Notes: generated by a model from the letters alone, not told the origin. A DNA stretch of 64,000 nt from Pseudomonas sp. N040 (GCF_015637705.1 NZ_JADOBE010000008.1:144752-208751), one strand, 5' to 3'. Shown: positions 38,878 through 50,703, numbered from the stretch's first letter. Numbers and translations: made by a program.

Positions 38878-41634
38878 TTAAGGGGGAATGCCCTCTCGGG
38901 TCTTGTGTTGCCGATTTTCCACCCGATCCGCCTGCTCGACCAGTTCGCGCAGCTGTGCCAGCTCCAGCGGTTTGCTCAGGTAGCCGTCCATGCCGGCCCT
39001 GCGCGCACGCAGCTTGTGCTCGGCCAGGGTGTGCGCGGTCAGGGCAATCACCCGGGTGCGCGGGCGCTTTTCCCGCTGCTCCCAGGCGCGCAGTTGTTCG
39101 GTGGCGCCGAAACCATCCAGCACCGGCATCTCGCAGTCCATCAGCACCAGGTCGTAGTGTTGTTGCTGCATGGCGAGCAGCGCCGCGGCACCGGTAGGCA
39201 CGCAGTCGGGGCGGATATTCAGCTTGCCGAGCATGGCGCCGATCACCTTGAGGGAAATCGTACTGTCTTCGGCAACCAGCACCCGGAAGCCGGCGCTGAC
39301 CCTGAAGGGTATTGCACTGGGCGGATGGCGCTGGCTCAGGGCGCTGCTCAAGGCGCTGCGCAGGGTCAGCCCGGCCACCGGCTTGGCCAGCACCCGGGTG
39401 ATCCCGGCATCGCGCGTCAGCTGCTGGCTGGGCGTGGCGCAGAGGTCGGTGAGCATGAGGATCAGGATGTCCTTGTTCAGGTAGGGGTCCGCCTTGATGC
39501 TGGCCGCCAGCTGGGTGCCGTGCATGCCCGGCATGCGCTGGTCGAGCAGTACCACGTCGATATCCTCGCCGAGGTTGGCCCGGGTACGCAGCAGCGCCAG
39601 CGCCGCCGGGCCCGAGGCCGCCAAGCTGACCTGCATGCCCCAGCTGCTGCACTGTTCGCCGAGTACCTTGCGGCAGGTGGCGTTGTCGTCGACCACCAGC
39701 ACGCGGATATCCTGCAGTAGTTCTGCCCCGAGGTCGCTGCCCGGAGTGCTGCTGGCACTTTCCAGCGGCAGGCTCAGCCACAGGCGGTTGCCCTGTTCGG
39801 GGCTGCTGTGCAGGCCGAATTCGCCCCCCATCAGGCGGATCAGCTGGCGGGTGATGATCAGCGCCAGGTGGCCGCTGAGCCGGCCTGGCGAGATGAAGTC
39901 TTCGCCATGCAGCTCGGCGCCGAGCAGCTGTTCCTGCTCGGTGCTGCTCAGTGCGTGACCGTTGTTGCGCAGGGTCAGGCGCAGGCGCGGCCGGGAGGCG
40001 GTGGTCTCGATCTCGCTGAGGAGGAAGATTTCCCCGCAGGCGGTCTGCTTGAAGGCATGTTCGAGCAGGCTCAGCAGGATCTGGCGGATGCGTGCCGGGT
40101 CGCTGCGCAGCAGGGACGGGACGTCCGGCTTGATCAGGCTGATCAGTTCGATACCCTGCTGCTGTGCCTGGCTGCGGAAAATCTCCAGGCAGTCATCCAC
40201 CAGCGCCGGGTAGTCGAACTGATCACTGTCCAGCTCGATCATGCCGGACTCCAGCCGGGACACGTCGAGAATCTGGCCGAGCAGGTTCAGCAGCTCATTG
40301 CCGGCCTTGCGGATGGTTTGCGCGTAGTCGCGCTGGCGGCTGGACAGGGGCGTGTCGAGCAGCAGTTCGGCCATGCCCAGCACCCCGTTCATGGGGGTAC
40401 GAATATCATGGCTGATCCGCGCGAGGAACTCGGTCTTGGCCTTGATCACCGCGCGACTGGCCGCGCGGGCGCGCGAAGAAAGAATGCTTTCGCCCAGCCG
40501 CAGCAATTGCTTATTGGTCAGGGCCAGGCTGTTGAGGATGCTGCACAGCAGTATTCCGCCCAGCAGCCAGTCGGTATGGGCCAGCAGGGAGAAGGGCGGA
40601 ATGCCGAGGAAATAGCCAACCCCGCCAGCACTGATCAGCGTGGCCATTGCCCAGGAAATGCTCAGCATGCGGGCGGGCTGGTTGCCCTGCCGCCAGTGCC
40701 GGACGGAGACCAGCAGCAGGGTTGGCAAGCTCAGGCTGCCGAGCAGCAGGAGCAGGGCCGTGGTCTGCCGCGGCGGCAGCACAAACAGCAGCGGCAGGCA
40801 CGCCGCCATGGCCAGCATCAGCCCGGCGAGCAGCCGCTGTGCCCAGGGGCGGGGCACTGGCCAGCGCAGGAAGCTGCGGGTAAAGCCTACGCTGGCAAAC
40901 ATGCCGAACAGGATGATCAGGCTGCCCAGCGGGCTTTGCAGCGGGCGCAGCAGCCGCAGCCAGTCCGGCAACATGCCCAGCAGGTGCATGGTGCCCAGCA
41001 GCAGCGCGGTCTGGCTCAGGGCCAGCCACAGCAGGGGCGCGTTGCGCTGGTAGCAGAAGCGGATCAGGTTGTAGAGCGCCATCATGGCCAGGGCGCCGAG
41101 CAGTGCGGCGAGCAGCACGGCACGCTGGTCATTGGCGATCAGCTGGCTGGCCGGGGCAAGCGCGATCATCGGGCGCAGGGTGTAGGGCGACGCAAGGCGC
41201 AGATACAGCGTCAGCGGCTGGCCGGATTGCGGCAGCGGCAGAAAGAAATCCCGCGCCGGGACCGGGCGCTGCTCCTGCGCCAGCTGGTTGCCGGTGTGCG
41301 AATGCGCAAGCAGGGTGCCGGCCTGCACGGCATACAGGTCCAGCGACGACAGAAAGGGGGCGACTACCTGCAGGTACTGCAGTTCGCTGGCGGCGCTGAA
41401 CGGCAGGCGCAGCCACAAGGCGCTGTCGCCGCCGGCCGTGCGCACGCGGCTGCGTTCGACCGGCTGGAAGGCGCTGGCCAGACTGGCGCTGCGAATCTCG
41501 TTGAACTGCAGTTGCCCGTCCGGATCTTCGAGTGCCCACCAGCTCTCAGTTCCATCGGCTGCTTGCGCGGGGGCAGCCATGCCGAGCAGCAGGCCGGCGA
41601 GCATGACGCGGACAATCCGTTGCCACGGCACCAT
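38878..41634 (-). CDS. retS: Hybrid sensor kinase RetS (7TM-DISM, HisKA, two receiver domains)
   Basis: A 918-residue hybrid kinase. Signal peptide (1-25), periplasmic 7TMR-DISMED2 sensory domain (about 45-165), seven-helix 7TM-DISM module (about 170-375), HisKA with H409 in [15 protein letters not shown], an ATPase domain to about 640, then two receivers: REC1 (about 660-780, Asp in [10 protein letters not shown]) and REC2 (about 800-910, Asp in [10 protein letters not shown]). The ATPase domain is divergent (LLEHAFKQT in place of a standard N box), as in RetS, which acts by binding GacS rather than as a simple kinase. Adjacency to purD supports RetS, which switches between acute virulence and biofilm in P. 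aeruginosa. Confidence 0.93.
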   Translation of the reverse strand: MVPWQRIVRVMLAGLLLGMAAPAQAADGTESWWALEDPDGQLQFNEIRSASLASAFQPVERSRVRTAGGDSALWLRLPFSAASELQYLQVVAPFLSSLDLYAVQAGTLLAHSHTGNQLAQEQRPVPARDFFLPLPQSGQPLTLYLRLASPYTLRPMIALAPASQLIANDQRAVLLAALLGALAMMALYNLIRFCYQRNAPLLWLALSQTALLLGTMHLLGMLPDWLRLLRPLQSPLGSLIILFGMFASVGFTRSFLRWPVPRPWAQRLLAGLMLAMAACLPLLFVLPPRQTTALLLLLGSLSLPTLLLVSVRHWRQGNQPARMLSISWAMATLISAGGVGYFLGIPPFSLLAHTDWLLGGILLCSILNSLALTNKQLLRLGESILSSRARAASRAVIKAKTEFLARISHDIRTPMNGVLGMAELLLDTPLSSRQRDYAQTIRKAGNELLNLLGQILDVSRLESGMIELDSDQFDYPALVDDCLEIFRSQAQQQGIELISLIKPDVPSLLRSDPARIRQILLSLLEHAFKQTACGEIFLLSEIETTASRPRLRLTLRNNGHALSSTEQEQLLGAELHGEDFISPGRLSGHLALIITRQLIRLMGGEFGLHSSPEQGNRLWLSLPLESASSTPGSDLGAELLQDIRVLVVDDNATCRKVLGEQCSSWGMQVSLAASGPAALALLRTRANLGEDIDVVLLDQRMPGMHGTQLAASIKADPYLNKDILILMLTDLCATPSQQLTRDAGITRVLAKPVAGLTLRSALSSALSQRHPPSAIPFRVSAGFRVLVAEDSTISLKVIGAMLGKLNIRPDCVPTGAAALLAMQQQHYDLVLMDCEMPVLDGFGATEQLRAWEQREKRPRTRVIALTAHTLAEHKLRARRAGMDGYLSKPLELAQLRELVEQADRVENRQHKTREGIPP

Positions 41635-41707
41635 TGGAAATCCCTTTCGCAGTCAGATGCGCGAGTATAGCCGCGCGATCAGCCTGCCGAACACCGTCGC
41701 CGGGCCT

Positions 41708-41733
41708 GCGGCGTGCGCCTCGGCACACGCCGC
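41708..41733 (-). terminator. Strong GC hairpin between purD and retS
   Basis: GCGGCGTG...CACGCCGC forms an 8-bp perfect stem (extendable) 7 bp after the purD stop. There is no T-run, so it could be a weak terminator or an mRNA stabiliser. Confidence 0.45.
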
Positions 41734-41739
41734 AACGGG

Positions 41740-43026
41740 TCAGTCGCGCTCGCGGGCAATCGCGCGGTAGCCGATGTCCGTGCGGTAGAAGCAGCCGTTC
41801 CAGTGGATCTTTTCCGCCAGGCGATAGGCCTGTTGCTGGGCTTCGGAGACCGTGCGGCCGATGGCGGTGGCGCAGAGTACGCGGCCGCCGGCGGTGACCA
41901 CCTGGCCGGCGGCATTCAGTGCGGTACCGGCATGGAACACCTTGCCGTCCAGCGCCGCGGCGGCGTCCAGGCCTTCGATCACTTCGCCCTTGGCGTAGTC
42001 ACCCGGGTAGCCGCCGGCCGCCAGCACCACGCCCACCGTCGGGCGCGGGTCCCAGGTGGCCTCGACCTTGTCCAGCGCCTTGGCCAGGGCGGCCTCGACC
42101 AGCAGCACCAGGGAGCTTTCCAAGCGCACCATGATCGGCTGGGTTTCCGGGTCGCCGAAGCGGCAGTTGAACTCGATGACCTTGGGCTTGCCGGCCTTGT
42201 CGATCATCAGCCCGGCGTAGAGGAAGCCGGTGTAGACGTTGCCTTCGCTGGCCATGCCGCGCACGGTCGGGTAGATCACTTCGTCCATCACCCGCTGGTG
42301 CACCTCGGCAGTGACCACCGGGGCCGGCGAGTAGGCGCCCATGCCGCCGGTATTGGGGCCAGTGTCGCCGTCGCCGACGCGCTTGTGGTCCTGGCTGGTG
42401 GCCATCGGCAGCACGTGCTCGCCGTCGACCATGACGATGAAGCTGGCCTCTTCGCCGTCGAGGAATTCCTCGATCACCACGCGCGAGCCCGCCTCGCCGA
42501 AGGCATTGCCGGCGAGCATGTCGCGCACGGCGTCTTCGGCCTCGGCCAGGGTCATGGCAACGATCACGCCCTTGCCAGCGGCCAGGCCGTCGGCCTTGAC
42601 CACGATCGGTGCGCCTTTCTCTCTGAGGTAGGCCAGCGCCGGCTCGACTTCGGTGAAGTTCTGGTAGTCGGCGGTGGGAATCTTGTGCCGGGCCAGGAAG
42701 TCCTTGGTGAAGGCCTTGGAGCCTTCCAGCTGGGCGGCGGCGGCGGTGGGGCCGAAGATGTCCAGCTGGCGCGCGCGGAACAGGTCGACCACGCCCGCAA
42801 CCAGCGGCGCTTCCGGGCCGACGATGGTCAGCTGCACGTTCTTCTCGGCGAAGTCGGCCAGTTGCTCGATGGCCAGCACGTCGATGGCCACGTTCTCGCA
42901 CTTGGCTTCGGTGGCGGTGCCGGCGTTGCCCGGGGCGACGAAGACCTTCTTGACGCGCTTGTCCTGCGCCACTTTCCAGGCCAGGGCGTGCTCGCGGCCG
43001 CCGCTGCCGATGATCAATACGTTCAT
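41740..43026 (-). CDS. purD: Phosphoribosylamine-glycine ligase (GAR synthetase)
   Basis: A 428-residue ATP-grasp enzyme that makes glycinamide ribonucleotide in purine synthesis. It starts [21 protein letters not shown] and has [12 protein letters not shown], the ATP-binding [16 protein letters not shown], and [15 protein letters not shown] with metal-binding residues. Size is normal. It follows purH on the same strand, with a REP between. Confidence 0.97.
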   Translation of the reverse strand: MNVLIIGSGGREHALAWKVAQDKRVKKVFVAPGNAGTATEAKCENVAIDVLAIEQLADFAEKNVQLTIVGPEAPLVAGVVDLFRARQLDIFGPTAAAAQLEGSKAFTKDFLARHKIPTADYQNFTEVEPALAYLREKGAPIVVKADGLAAGKGVIVAMTLAEAEDAVRDMLAGNAFGEAGSRVVIEEFLDGEEASFIVMVDGEHVLPMATSQDHKRVGDGDTGPNTGGMGAYSPAPVVTAEVHQRVMDEVIYPTVRGMASEGNVYTGFLYAGLMIDKAGKPKVIEFNCRFGDPETQPIMVRLESSLVLLVEAALAKALDKVEATWDPRPTVGVVLAAGGYPGDYAKGEVIEGLDAAAALDGKVFHAGTALNAAGQVVTAGGRVLCATAIGRTVSEAQQQAYRLAEKIHWNGCFYRTDIGYRAIARERD

Positions 43027-43042
43027 GGGGTATCTCCTGACC

Positions 43043-43102
43043 GTAGCCCGGATGCAATCCGGGGCTTTTGAGTGGGGTGTTCCCGGATTTCATCCGGGCT
43101 AC
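43043..43102. repeat. REP pair, family R3, between purH and purD
   Basis: GTAGCCCGGATGCAATCCGGG at the left and CCCGGATTTCATCCGGGCTAC at the right, with outward GTAG feet. A different core palindrome from R1 and R2. The 217 bp gap holds nothing else I recognise. Confidence 0.85.
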
Positions 43103-43243
43103 GACGCAAATCTTTCGGGCCGTGATGGAGCTGGTGGATGCTAGGCGCGGATGGCTTCGATAAGCGCAGTTGCCGACTGGCAATGAGCATTAGCGAAGTC
43201 GTCCGCAACAACGCAGACGCCTGCTACAGCGCGGCCATGCCAA

Positions 43244-44851
43244 TCAATGACGGAAGTGGCGCATGCCGGTGAACACCATCGCGATTCCCGCCTCATCAGC
43301 GGCCGCAATGACTTCCGCATCGCGCATCGAGCCGCCCGGCTGGATCACCGCGGTGATGCCGTTGGCGGCGGCGTTGTCCAGGCCATCGCGGAACGGGAAG
43401 AACGCGTCGGAGGCCATTACCGAGCCGGCGACCTGCAGGCCGGCGTGCTCGGCCTTGATCGCGGCGATACGGGCGGAGTTGACGCGGCTCATCTGGCCGG
43501 CACCGACGCCGATGGTCTGGCGGTTCTTGGCGTAGACGATGGCGTTGGACTTGACGAACTTGGCCACCTTCCAGGCGAAGATCAGGTCATGGATTTCCTG
43601 CTCGCTTGGCGCGCGCTTAGTGACGATTTTCAGGTCTTCGGCCTTGATCATGCCGATGTCGCGACTCTGTACCAGCAGACCACCGTTGACGCGCTTGAAG
43701 TCCCAGGCCGCGCTGCGCTCGGCTGGCCACTCGCCGCATTCGAGCAGGCGCACGTTGGCTTTGGCGGCGACCACGGCACGAGCCTCGGCGCTGACTGTCG
43801 GCGCAATGATCACTTCGACGAACTGCCGGTCGACGATAGCCTGAGCAGTGGCAGCGTCCAGTTCACGGTTGAAGGCGATGATGCCGCCGAAGGCCGATTC
43901 GGTGTCGGTGGCGTAGGCCAGTTCGTAGGCCTGGCGAATGCCGCCTTCGCTGTCCAGGGCCACCGCGACACCGCACGGATTGGCGTGCTTGACGATCACG
44001 CAGGCCGGCTTGACGAAGCTCTTCACGCATTCCAGCGCGGCGTCGGTGTCGGCCACGTTGTTGAACGACAGTTCCTTGCCCTGCAGCTGCACGGCGGTGG
44101 ACACGCTGGCTTCGCCTTTCTGGGCTTCCACGTAGAACGCCGCGCTCTGGTGCGGGTTCTCGCCGTAGCGCATTTCCTGCGCCTTGATGAACTGGCTGTT
44201 GAAGGTCTGCGGGAAGGTGCCGCGGGCTTCGGTGGTCAGGGTTTCGGCGGTCTGGTCGATGGTACCCAGGTAGTTGGCGATCATGCCGTCGTAGGCAGCG
44301 GTGTGCTCGAAGGCCTTGAGCATCAGGGCGAAGCGCTCGGCGTAGGTCAGGCCGCCGGCTTGCAGGCTGGCCAGCACGTTTCCGTAGTCGCTCGCGTTAA
44401 CCACGATGGCCACGTCCTTGTGGTTCTTCGCCGCGCTGCGGACCATGGTCGGGCCGCCGATGTCGATGTTCTCGATGGCGTCCGGCAGGGTGCAGCCCGC
44501 CTTGGCCACGGTGGCGGCGAACGGGTAGAGGTTGACCGCGACCAGGTCGATCGGCTGGATGCCGTGCTCGCGCATGATGCCGTCATCGATGCCGCGCCGG
44601 CCGAGGATGCCGCCGTGGATTTTCGGGTGCAGGGTCTTCACCCGGCCGTCCATCATTTCCGCGAAGCCGGTGTAGTCGGCCACTTCGATTGCCGGCACGC
44701 CGTTGTCCCGGAGCAGCTTGAAGGTGCCGCCGGTGGAGAGAATCTCCACGCCGAGGGTGGTCAATTCGCGGGCGAACTCGAGGATGCCGGTCTTGTCGGA
44801 AACGCTGATCAGCGCGCGACGGACAGCTTTGCGGGTGGTCTGGTCGGTCAT
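43244..44851 (-). CDS. purH: Bifunctional AICAR transformylase / IMP cyclohydrolase
   Basis: A 535-residue enzyme for the last two steps of IMP synthesis. The N-terminal cyclohydrolase has [17 protein letters not shown] and [20 protein letters not shown]; the transformylase has [10 protein letters not shown] (with catalytic lysine and histidine) and the C-terminal [15 protein letters not shown] chose MTDQTTRK at 44851, the canonical N-terminus; an ATG four codons upstream is weaker. The gene starts only 33 bp after the fis terminator. Confidence 0.97.
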   Translation of the reverse strand: MTDQTTRKAVRRALISVSDKTGILEFARELTTLGVEILSTGGTFKLLRDNGVPAIEVADYTGFAEMMDGRVKTLHPKIHGGILGRRGIDDGIMREHGIQPIDLVAVNLYPFAATVAKAGCTLPDAIENIDIGGPTMVRSAAKNHKDVAIVVNASDYGNVLASLQAGGLTYAERFALMLKAFEHTAAYDGMIANYLGTIDQTAETLTTEARGTFPQTFNSQFIKAQEMRYGENPHQSAAFYVEAQKGEASVSTAVQLQGKELSFNNVADTDAALECVKSFVKPACVIVKHANPCGVAVALDSEGGIRQAYELAYATDTESAFGGIIAFNRELDAATAQAIVDRQFVEVIIAPTVSAEARAVVAAKANVRLLECGEWPAERSAAWDFKRVNGGLLVQSRDIGMIKAEDLKIVTKRAPSEQEIHDLIFAWKVAKFVKSNAIVYAKNRQTIGVGAGQMSRVNSARIAAIKAEHAGLQVAGSVMASDAFFPFRDGLDNAAANGITAVIQPGGSMRDAEVIAAADEAGIAMVFTGMRHFRH

Positions 44852-44883
44852 GTCAAAGTCCATCAGAGCTTGGGAATCAGAGC

Positions 44884-44915
44884 AAAAAGGGCGGCTCGCA
44901 GATCCGCGCCGCCCT
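44884..44915 (-). terminator. Rho-independent terminator of dusB-fis
   Basis: Minus strand AGGGCGGC / GCCGCCCT, 8-bp stem with a 12-nt loop, followed by five Ts. It lies 18 bp after the fis stop and 33 bp before the purH ATG. Confidence 0.88.
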
Positions 44916-44932
44916 GTTCGCCGGGAAAGGAT

Positions 44933-45247
44933 TTACAGCAGGTCGTATTGCTTGAGTTTCTTGCGCAGGGTGCCTCGATTCAGGCCGAGCATTTCCGAGG
45001 CCTTGGTCTGGTTGCCCTTGACGAAATTCATCACGCTTTCCAGCAGCGGCGCCTCGACTTCAGACAGCACAAGGTTGTACAGGTCGGAAACGGACGCTCC
45101 CTCCAGGTTGGCAAAGTAGTCGTGCAGCGATTTGACCACGCTCCCGCGCAGGGTCTGGCCTTCGTTGCCGCTGGTTGCCATGTGCTGTTTCAGATCCAGA
45201 TCGTCGCTCACCGGTGTAGCCCCATCAAAAGTATTCTTGTCGATCAT
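44933..45247 (-). CDS. fis: Nucleoid-associated DNA-bending protein Fis
   Basis: A 104-residue homodimeric DNA-binding protein that bends DNA and activates rRNA and growth-phase promoters. The N-terminal [26 protein letters not shown] and the C-terminal [26 protein letters not shown] are typical. It is slightly longer at the N-terminus than E. coli Fis (98), as usual for pseudomonads. It follows dusB with a 44 bp gap, the conserved dusB-fis operon. Confidence 0.97.
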   Translation of the reverse strand: MIDKNTFDGATPVSDDLDLKQHMATSGNEGQTLRGSVVKSLHDYFANLEGASVSDLYNLVLSEVEAPLLESVMNFVKGNQTKASEMLGLNRGTLRKKLKQYDLL

Positions 45248-45291
45248 TTTTTCGGCAGTCGTCAGGCGACCACCTTTTGTTTTTGGTTGTT

Positions 45292-46260
45292 CTAGGCGAG
45301 GAAAAACTGCCGGATGCTGGCGGTTTGTGCCTCGGATGTTTCCAGTTGGTTGAAGGCCGCCTTGAATTCGCGCGCGCCCGGCAGGGTCGCGAGGTACCAG
45401 CCGACATGCTTGCGGGCGATCCGCACGCCCATGATCTCGCCATAGAAGCCGTGCAGTGCGGCCAGGTGCTCAAGCAGGATGCGTTCCACTTCTTTGATGC
45501 ACAGCGCCGGCAGGCGCTTGCCATGCTCCAGGAAATACGCGATTTCGCGGAAGATCCAGGGCCGGCCCTGGGCGGCGCGACCGATCAGCAGGCCGTCGGC
45601 GCCGGTGTGGCGCAACACGTCGCGGGCTTTTTCCGGCGAGCTGATGTCGCCGTTGGCGAACACCGGGATGTCGATGGCCTGCTTGATGGCGGCGATGGTG
45701 TCGTATTCGGCTTCCCCGGTGTACAGGTCGCTGCGGGTCCGGCCGTGCACGGCCAGGGCCTGGATGCCCGACTCTTCGGCGATCCGCGCAATGATCAGGC
45801 CATTGCGGTTCTGCCGGTCCCAGCCGGTGCGGATTTTCAGGGTGACCGGCACACTCACTGCGGCGACCACGGCCTGGAGAATTTCCGCGACCAGTCGCTC
45901 GTCCTTCAGCAGGGCCGAGCCGGCGGCCTTGTTGCAGACTTTCTTGGCCGGGCAACCCATGTTGATGTCGATGATCTGGGCACCCAGCGCCACATTGGCC
46001 TTGGCGGCTTCGGCGAGCATCTGTGCATCGCCACCGGCGATCTGCACCGAGCGCGGCTCGGCGTCACCGGCATGCACCAGGCGCAGGCGCGACTTGCGGC
46101 TGTTCCACAGGCGCATATCGCTGCTGAGCATTTCCGAAACCACCATGCCCGCACCCATGCGCCGGCACAGCTGGCGGAAGGGTTGGTCGGTGACCCCCGC
46201 CATCGGTGCGAGGATCAGCTGGTTGGGCAGTGTGTAAGGGCCAATCTGTACCGCCGACAT
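45292..46260 (-). CDS. dusB: tRNA-dihydrouridine synthase B
   Basis: A 322-residue FMN enzyme that reduces uridine in the tRNA D-loop. FMN-binding [15 protein letters not shown] is at the start, the catalytic cysteine is in [19 protein letters not shown], and further motifs are [12 protein letters not shown] and [14 protein letters not shown] chose the ATG at 46260, preceded by AGGGAAG. Cotranscribed with fis, whose expression in other bacteria depends on dusB translation or read-through. Confidence 0.96.
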   Translation of the reverse strand: MSAVQIGPYTLPNQLILAPMAGVTDQPFRQLCRRMGAGMVVSEMLSSDMRLWNSRKSRLRLVHAGDAEPRSVQIAGGDAQMLAEAAKANVALGAQIIDINMGCPAKKVCNKAAGSALLKDERLVAEILQAVVAAVSVPVTLKIRTGWDRQNRNGLIIARIAEESGIQALAVHGRTRSDLYTGEAEYDTIAAIKQAIDIPVFANGDISSPEKARDVLRHTGADGLLIGRAAQGRPWIFREIAYFLEHGKRLPALCIKEVERILLEHLAALHGFYGEIMGVRIARKHVGWYLATLPGAREFKAAFNQLETSEAQTASIRQFFLA

Positions 46261-46448
46261 GAATCTTCCCTGCCTGTTCGGCCTGGTTTCGAAGTAATTG
46301 GAGAGCGGAAAAGGGAGGCGATGATACCCGTTCGGCAAGTCGGGATAAAGACTGCGCTGGATAAAATATGATCAATTGGCCGATTTGTCCGGCTTGCCCG
46401 GGCTCGTCTGACCTGTCCGTCGGGTGCCTGCCAGCAGGGCCGCCGCGA

Positions 46449-47651
46449 TTACTCGGGCGACTTGAAATCGAGGCTGTAATTGACTGCCTGCGGACCCGGA
46501 TCGAGGATGTCCAGGGAGATGTGGATCGGTGTCTGTGGCGGCATTTCGTCCTGGCCGGCGAGTTCTCCGGAGAGGTACTCGCTGGGCTTGAAGCGGCGGT
46601 TGGCGAGCAGCTGGTTGTTCAGGTCGGAGAAGCGCAGTTCGAGCAGCGGGAAGGGTTGGGCGAAACTGGCGCGGTTGTAGATGATCGCGTCAACCACCAG
46701 TGCGCCGGCGAAATCCGGGTGGCTGCGGACCACCAGGTTGCTGCTTTTGATCAGGCTGACATCCACCTTGGTTGGCAGCGTGCAGCCCAGTTGCAGGCAG
46801 GCCGCTGCGAACCAGGGGCGGTACTTGTCCTGACGGGCCAGTTCGTCGAAATGATAGAGCGTGTACTGCCCCAGCAGCGCGCCGGCGGCGAGCAAGCTCA
46901 GCAGGCCCCAGCCCAGCCAGCGGCCCCATGGCTTGCGCGGGGCTTGCCATTCCAGATGCAGGGGGTCGTCGCTGAGTTCGAACAGATTCTGCTGGCGGCG
47001 AAAAGTGGAGGCGGCGCGCGACTCGGAATCGGTGATGGTCAGCTCGATCTCTTCGACGGCCGCCGCGGTGGCTGGCGGCTCGGCATCTTCCGCCGGCGCT
47101 GTCTGCTCAGGCGTGGGCTCGGCTGGAGCCGGCTCGGCAAGCGCCGGTTCGCGCCTCTGCGTCGCTGCTGCGCTGGGTGCGACGGCGGCGGGCTGGCTGC
47201 GAACTGGCTGGGCTGACTCTTCGCTGTGGCGTGCGGCGTGGTGTTCTTGCTCCGGCGCTGCCACGGCAGCGGGCGCTGCGAGCGTCAAGCTGGCCTGCTC
47301 CAGTTGCTGTTCCAGTTCCTCCAGGCGCGCCAGTTCTTCATCGAGGTCCAGGCTGTCAAGGTCCAGGCTGTCGAGATCCAGGTCGTCGTGAATCCTGACG
47401 TGGTCCAGCGGATCCTGGCGCGCCACCTTCGCTCCCCGTTCGACAACGCTGCCGGCGGGCCGTTGCGGCACACTGCCTGCCGTGGCTGCAGTGCTGGCGC
47501 CAGCGGGCTGGTTCAGCAGGTGCTGGTGGGCATTGAACACATGCAGGCAGGCACCACAGCGAACAGCGCCATGTGCCGCGCCCAGCTGGCTGGAGCTGAC
47601 GCGAAAACTGGTACGGCAATGCGGGCACTGGGTGACGAAGCTGTCGGTCAT
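46449..47651 (-). CDS. MJ0042 zinc-finger, DUF3426-domain membrane protein
   Basis: A 400-residue protein. The N-terminal MJ0042-type zinc ribbon has CPHCRTSFRV and RCGACLHVFNA (two CxxC pairs). A long low-complexity alanine/glutamate/proline region follows, then one membrane segment (WLGWGLLSLLAAGALLGQY, near residue 240) and the C-terminal periplasmic DUF3426 domain. The start is MTDSFVTQCPHC; upstream in-frame codons are unconvincing. Its function is unknown; the family is conserved beside prmA in pseudomonads. Confidence 0.88.
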   Translation of the reverse strand: MTDSFVTQCPHCRTSFRVSSSQLGAAHGAVRCGACLHVFNAHQHLLNQPAGASTAATAGSVPQRPAGSVVERGAKVARQDPLDHVRIHDDLDLDSLDLDSLDLDEELARLEELEQQLEQASLTLAAPAAVAAPEQEHHAARHSEESAQPVRSQPAAVAPSAAATQRREPALAEPAPAEPTPEQTAPAEDAEPPATAAAVEEIELTITDSESRAASTFRRQQNLFELSDDPLHLEWQAPRKPWGRWLGWGLLSLLAAGALLGQYTLYHFDELARQDKYRPWFAAACLQLGCTLPTKVDVSLIKSSNLVVRSHPDFAGALVVDAIIYNRASFAQPFPLLELRFSDLNNQLLANRRFKPSEYLSGELAGQDEMPPQTPIHISLDILDPGPQAVNYSLDFKSPE

Positions 47652-47842
47652 GCGGGGATCCGTGCAAAACAAGGCGCTAGAGGCCTGTGCGGTTAATCGG
47701 TCAACTCAGGTTTGGCCGGTCGAGGTGCCGGGCCAGGGCGCCGCGGGGAGCCATGGCCGGGCCATGCCGCGGAGCGCTGACGCAGTAGCAGAACCTCGGA
47801 CGCCGTCATTGACCAATCGAACTGGCCACACAGGCCACTAGT

Positions 47843-48739
47843 TTAACGGAAACTGTCAGGCTGGCGACGAGTGCCGGAGATGCGCACCCAGCCATCCTTG
47901 TCGGCCGTCGGATCCAGCTCGAAGGCATCGCGGTAGGCATCGCGCACTTCCTCGGCCTGCTCGGCGAGGATGCCGGACAACGCCAGGCGTCCGCCAGGCC
48001 TGACCAGGCTGGTGATCTGCGGCGCCAGGCTTACCAGCGGTCCGGCGAGGATATTGGCGACCACCACCTCGGCCTGTTCCTGCGGCAGGTCCGCCGGCAG
48101 GTACAGGGGGAAGCGTGCCGGCTCGATGCCGTTGCGCGAGGCGTTGTCGCGCGAGGCTTGCAGGGCCTGCGGGTCGATATCGGTGCCGGTGGCCAGGCGC
48201 GCGCCCAGCAGCAGGGCGGCAATCGCCAGGATTCCCGAGCCGCAGCCGAAATCCAGCACTGTGCAATCCTGCAACGGCTGGCCGTCGAGCCACTCCAGGC
48301 ACAGCGCCGTGGTCGGATGGGTGCCGGTACCGAAGGCCAGCCCCGGGTCGAGCAGCAGGTTGATCGCCGCCGGGTCGGGCGCGGCATGCCAGCTGGGCAC
48401 GATCCACAGGCGCCGGCCAAAACGCATGGGCTTGAAGTTGTCCATCCAGCTGCGTTCCCAGTCCTGGTCCGCGATCAGTTCCAGCTGATGCTCGGGGAGC
48501 TGGCCGCCGCACAGCAGTTGCAGGTGGGCGAGCAGGGCGTCGGCATCGGTGTCCGCTTCGAACAGGGCGAGCAGGTGGGTGTGCGACCACAGCGGGGTGG
48601 TGCCCAGGTCCGGCTCGAAGATCGGCTGGTCTTCGGCATCCATGAAGGTGACCGAAACGGCCCCGACATCGAGCAGGGCATCTTCGTAGGTTTCGGCCTG
48701 CTCCGGCGTGATGGCTAGACGAACTTGCAACCAGGGCAT
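47843..48739 (-). CDS. prmA: Ribosomal protein L11 methyltransferase
   Basis: A 298-residue SAM enzyme that trimethylates L11. The N-terminal substrate domain starts [16 protein letters not shown]; the catalytic domain has [39 protein letters not shown] (motif I) and [16 protein letters not shown]. Length is normal (about 293). I chose the ATG at 48739. It is separated from accC by a terminator, so it has its own promoter in the 141 bp gap. Confidence 0.96.
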   Translation of the reverse strand: MPWLQVRLAITPEQAETYEDALLDVGAVSVTFMDAEDQPIFEPDLGTTPLWSHTHLLALFEADTDADALLAHLQLLCGGQLPEHQLELIADQDWERSWMDNFKPMRFGRRLWIVPSWHAAPDPAAINLLLDPGLAFGTGTHPTTALCLEWLDGQPLQDCTVLDFGCGSGILAIAALLLGARLATGTDIDPQALQASRDNASRNGIEPARFPLYLPADLPQEQAEVVVANILAGPLVSLAPQITSLVRPGGRLALSGILAEQAEEVRDAYRDAFELDPTADKDGWVRISGTRRQPDSFR

Positions 48740-48832
48740 CGGGGAACCTCGTAGGGTGGGACTTCGGGGGGAATTCTGCGGCATGCGCCGCCGGCCAGGC
48801 GCGCAAGCTTACTTGAGCGGTGGGGGTGGAGC

Positions 48833-48859
48833 AAAAAGGGCCGCCAGATGGCAGCCCTT
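48833..48859 (-). terminator. Rho-independent terminator of aroQ-accB-accC
   Basis: Minus strand AAGGGCTGCC / GGCGGCCCTT, 10-bp stem with one G-U pair and a 4-nt loop, followed by a T-run. It lies 22 bp after the accC stop. Confidence 0.88.
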
Positions 48860-48880
48860 GATGGGTGCGGCAAGCCGGGC

Positions 48881-50230
48881 TCAGTGCTTGTCCATGCCCA
48901 GCTTTTTCTCCAGGTAGTGGATGTTCACGCCGCCCTTGCAGAAGCCGGCATCGACCACCAGGTCACGGTGCAGCGGGATGTTGGTCTTGATTCCGTCGAC
49001 CACCACTTCGTCCAGGGCGTTGCGCATGCGCGCCAGTGCTTCTTCGCGATCCTTGCCGTAGGTGATCAGCTTGCCGATCAGCGAGTCGTAGTTCGGCGGC
49101 ACGCTGTAGCCGCTGTACAGGTGTGAGTCCACCCGTACGCCATTGCCGCCCGGCGCATGGTAGTGTGTGACCTTGCCCGGGCACGGCATGAAGGTCTTCG
49201 GGTCTTCGGCATTGATCCGGCACTCGAGGGCGTGCCCGCGGATGACCACGTCATCCTGGGTGAACGACAGCGGATTGCCCGAGGCGATGCTGAGCATTTC
49301 CTTGACGATGTCGATGCCGGTGACCATCTCGGTGACCGGATGTTCGACCTGCACCCGGGTGTTCATCTCGATGAAGTAGAAGTGGCCGTCCTCATAGAGG
49401 AACTCGAAGGTGCCGGCGCCGCGGTAGTTGATGTCGATGCAGGCATCGACGCAGCGCTTCAGCACTTCGGCGCGGGACTTCGGGTCGATGAACGGCGCCG
49501 GCGCCTCCTCGAGAACCTTCTGGTGCCGGCGCTGCAGCGAGCAGTCGCGGTCGCCGAGATGAATCGCGTGGCCCTGGCCGTCCGAGAGCACCTGGACTTC
49601 CACGTGGCGCGGGTTCATCAGGAACTTTTCCAGGTAGACCATGCCGTTGCCGAAAGCCGCTTCGGCTTCGGTGCGGGTCAGTTTGGCCGAGCTGATCAGG
49701 TCTTCTTCCTTGAGGACCACGCGCATGCCGCGGCCGCCGCCGCCGCCGGCGGCCTTGATGATCACCGGGTAGCCAACCTCGCGGGCAATCGCCAGCGCGG
49801 TTTCTTCGTCTTCCGGCAGCGGGCCGTCGGAACCGGGGACGGTGGGTACGCCGGCCTTGATCATGGCGGCCTTGGCGCAGACCTTGTCGCCCATCAGGCG
49901 AATGGTCTCGGCATTCGGGCCGATGAAGGCGAAGCCGGATTTCTCTACCTGTTCGGCAAAGTCGGCATTTTCGGCCAGAAAGCCGTAGCCCGGGTGAATG
50001 CCGTTGGCACCGGTCACTTCCGCGGCCGCGATGATCGCCGGAATGTTCAGGTAGGACAGCGCGCCGGGTGCCGGGCCGATGCACACGGATTCGTCAGCCA
50101 GGCCCAGGTGCATCAGGTCGCGGTCGGCAGTCGAGTGCACGGCCACCGTCTTGATCCCCAGTTCCCGGCAGGCACGCAGGATGCGCAGGGCAATCTCGCC
50201 ACGGTTGGCAATAAGGACTTTCTTCAGCAT
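48881..50230 (-). CDS. accC: Biotin carboxylase subunit of acetyl-CoA carboxylase
   Basis: A 449-residue ATP-grasp enzyme that carboxylates the biotin on AccB, the first step of fatty-acid synthesis. It starts [20 protein letters not shown] and has the glycine-rich ATP loop [26 protein letters not shown] and [18 protein letters not shown]. The ATG at 50230 is the family start. It lies 17 bp after accB. Confidence 0.98.
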   Translation of the reverse strand: MLKKVLIANRGEIALRILRACRELGIKTVAVHSTADRDLMHLGLADESVCIGPAPGALSYLNIPAIIAAAEVTGANGIHPGYGFLAENADFAEQVEKSGFAFIGPNAETIRLMGDKVCAKAAMIKAGVPTVPGSDGPLPEDEETALAIAREVGYPVIIKAAGGGGGRGMRVVLKEEDLISSAKLTRTEAEAAFGNGMVYLEKFLMNPRHVEVQVLSDGQGHAIHLGDRDCSLQRRHQKVLEEAPAPFIDPKSRAEVLKRCVDACIDINYRGAGTFEFLYEDGHFYFIEMNTRVQVEHPVTEMVTGIDIVKEMLSIASGNPLSFTQDDVVIRGHALECRINAEDPKTFMPCPGKVTHYHAPGGNGVRVDSHLYSGYSVPPNYDSLIGKLITYGKDREEALARMRNALDEVVVDGIKTNIPLHRDLVVDAGFCKGGVNIHYLEKKLGMDKH

Positions 50231-50247
50231 CGCAGGCTCCCCGCGCT

Positions 50248-50703
50248 TCAAACGATGGTGAACAGCGGCTGGTCGTATTCCACAGGCTGGCCGTTTTCCG
50301 CCAGGATGGATTCGATCACGCCGCTGGCCTCGGCCTCGATGTGGTTCATCATCTTCATGGCTTCCACGATGCAGAGGATGTCGCCTTTCTTCACGGTCTG
50401 GCCGACTTCGGCGAAGTTGCCCGAGGTCGGCGAGGAGGCGCGGTAGAAGGTGCCGACCATTGGCGAGCGCACCACGTGTCCGTTCAGTTGCGGGGCAGCG
50501 GCGACTGCGGCAACTGCCGGGGCGGCGGCTGGCGCCAGGGCGGCAGCCGGCGCGGGCGCAGCGGCATACACCGGATGGCTGGCGGCGACCTGCTTGGCAT
50601 GCCGGCTGATGCGTACCGATTCTTCGCCTTCGCGAATTTCCAGCTCATCGATGCCTGACTCTTCCAGCAGCTCGATCAGTTTCTTGACTTTACGAATATC
50701 CAT
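50248..50703 (-). CDS. accB: Biotin carboxyl carrier protein
   Basis: A 151-residue carrier. The N-terminal [23 protein letters not shown] is canonical, an alanine/proline-rich linker follows (about 40-75), and the C-terminal biotinyl domain carries the biotinylation motif EAMKMMN. It shuttles carboxyl groups from AccC to the carboxyltransferase. Second gene of aroQ-accB-accC. Confidence 0.97.
   Translation of the reverse strand: MDIRKVKKLIELLEESGIDELEIREGEESVRISRHAKQVAASHPVYAAAPAPAAALAPAAAPAVAAVAAAPQLNGHVVRSPMVGTFYRASSPTSGNFAEVGQTVKKGDILCIVEAMKMMNHIEAEASGVIESILAENGQPVEYDQPLFTIV

Noticed and set aside
39808..41670. A 620-codon plus-strand frame over retS
   Set aside because: Glutamine/glycine-rich antisense shadow without motifs.
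44851..45250. Possible purine riboswitch before purH
   Set aside because: The short leader contains only the fis terminator; no aptamer-like structure is visible.
43247..45295. A 682-codon plus-strand frame across purH and fis
   Set aside because: Antisense shadow of two well-identified genes.
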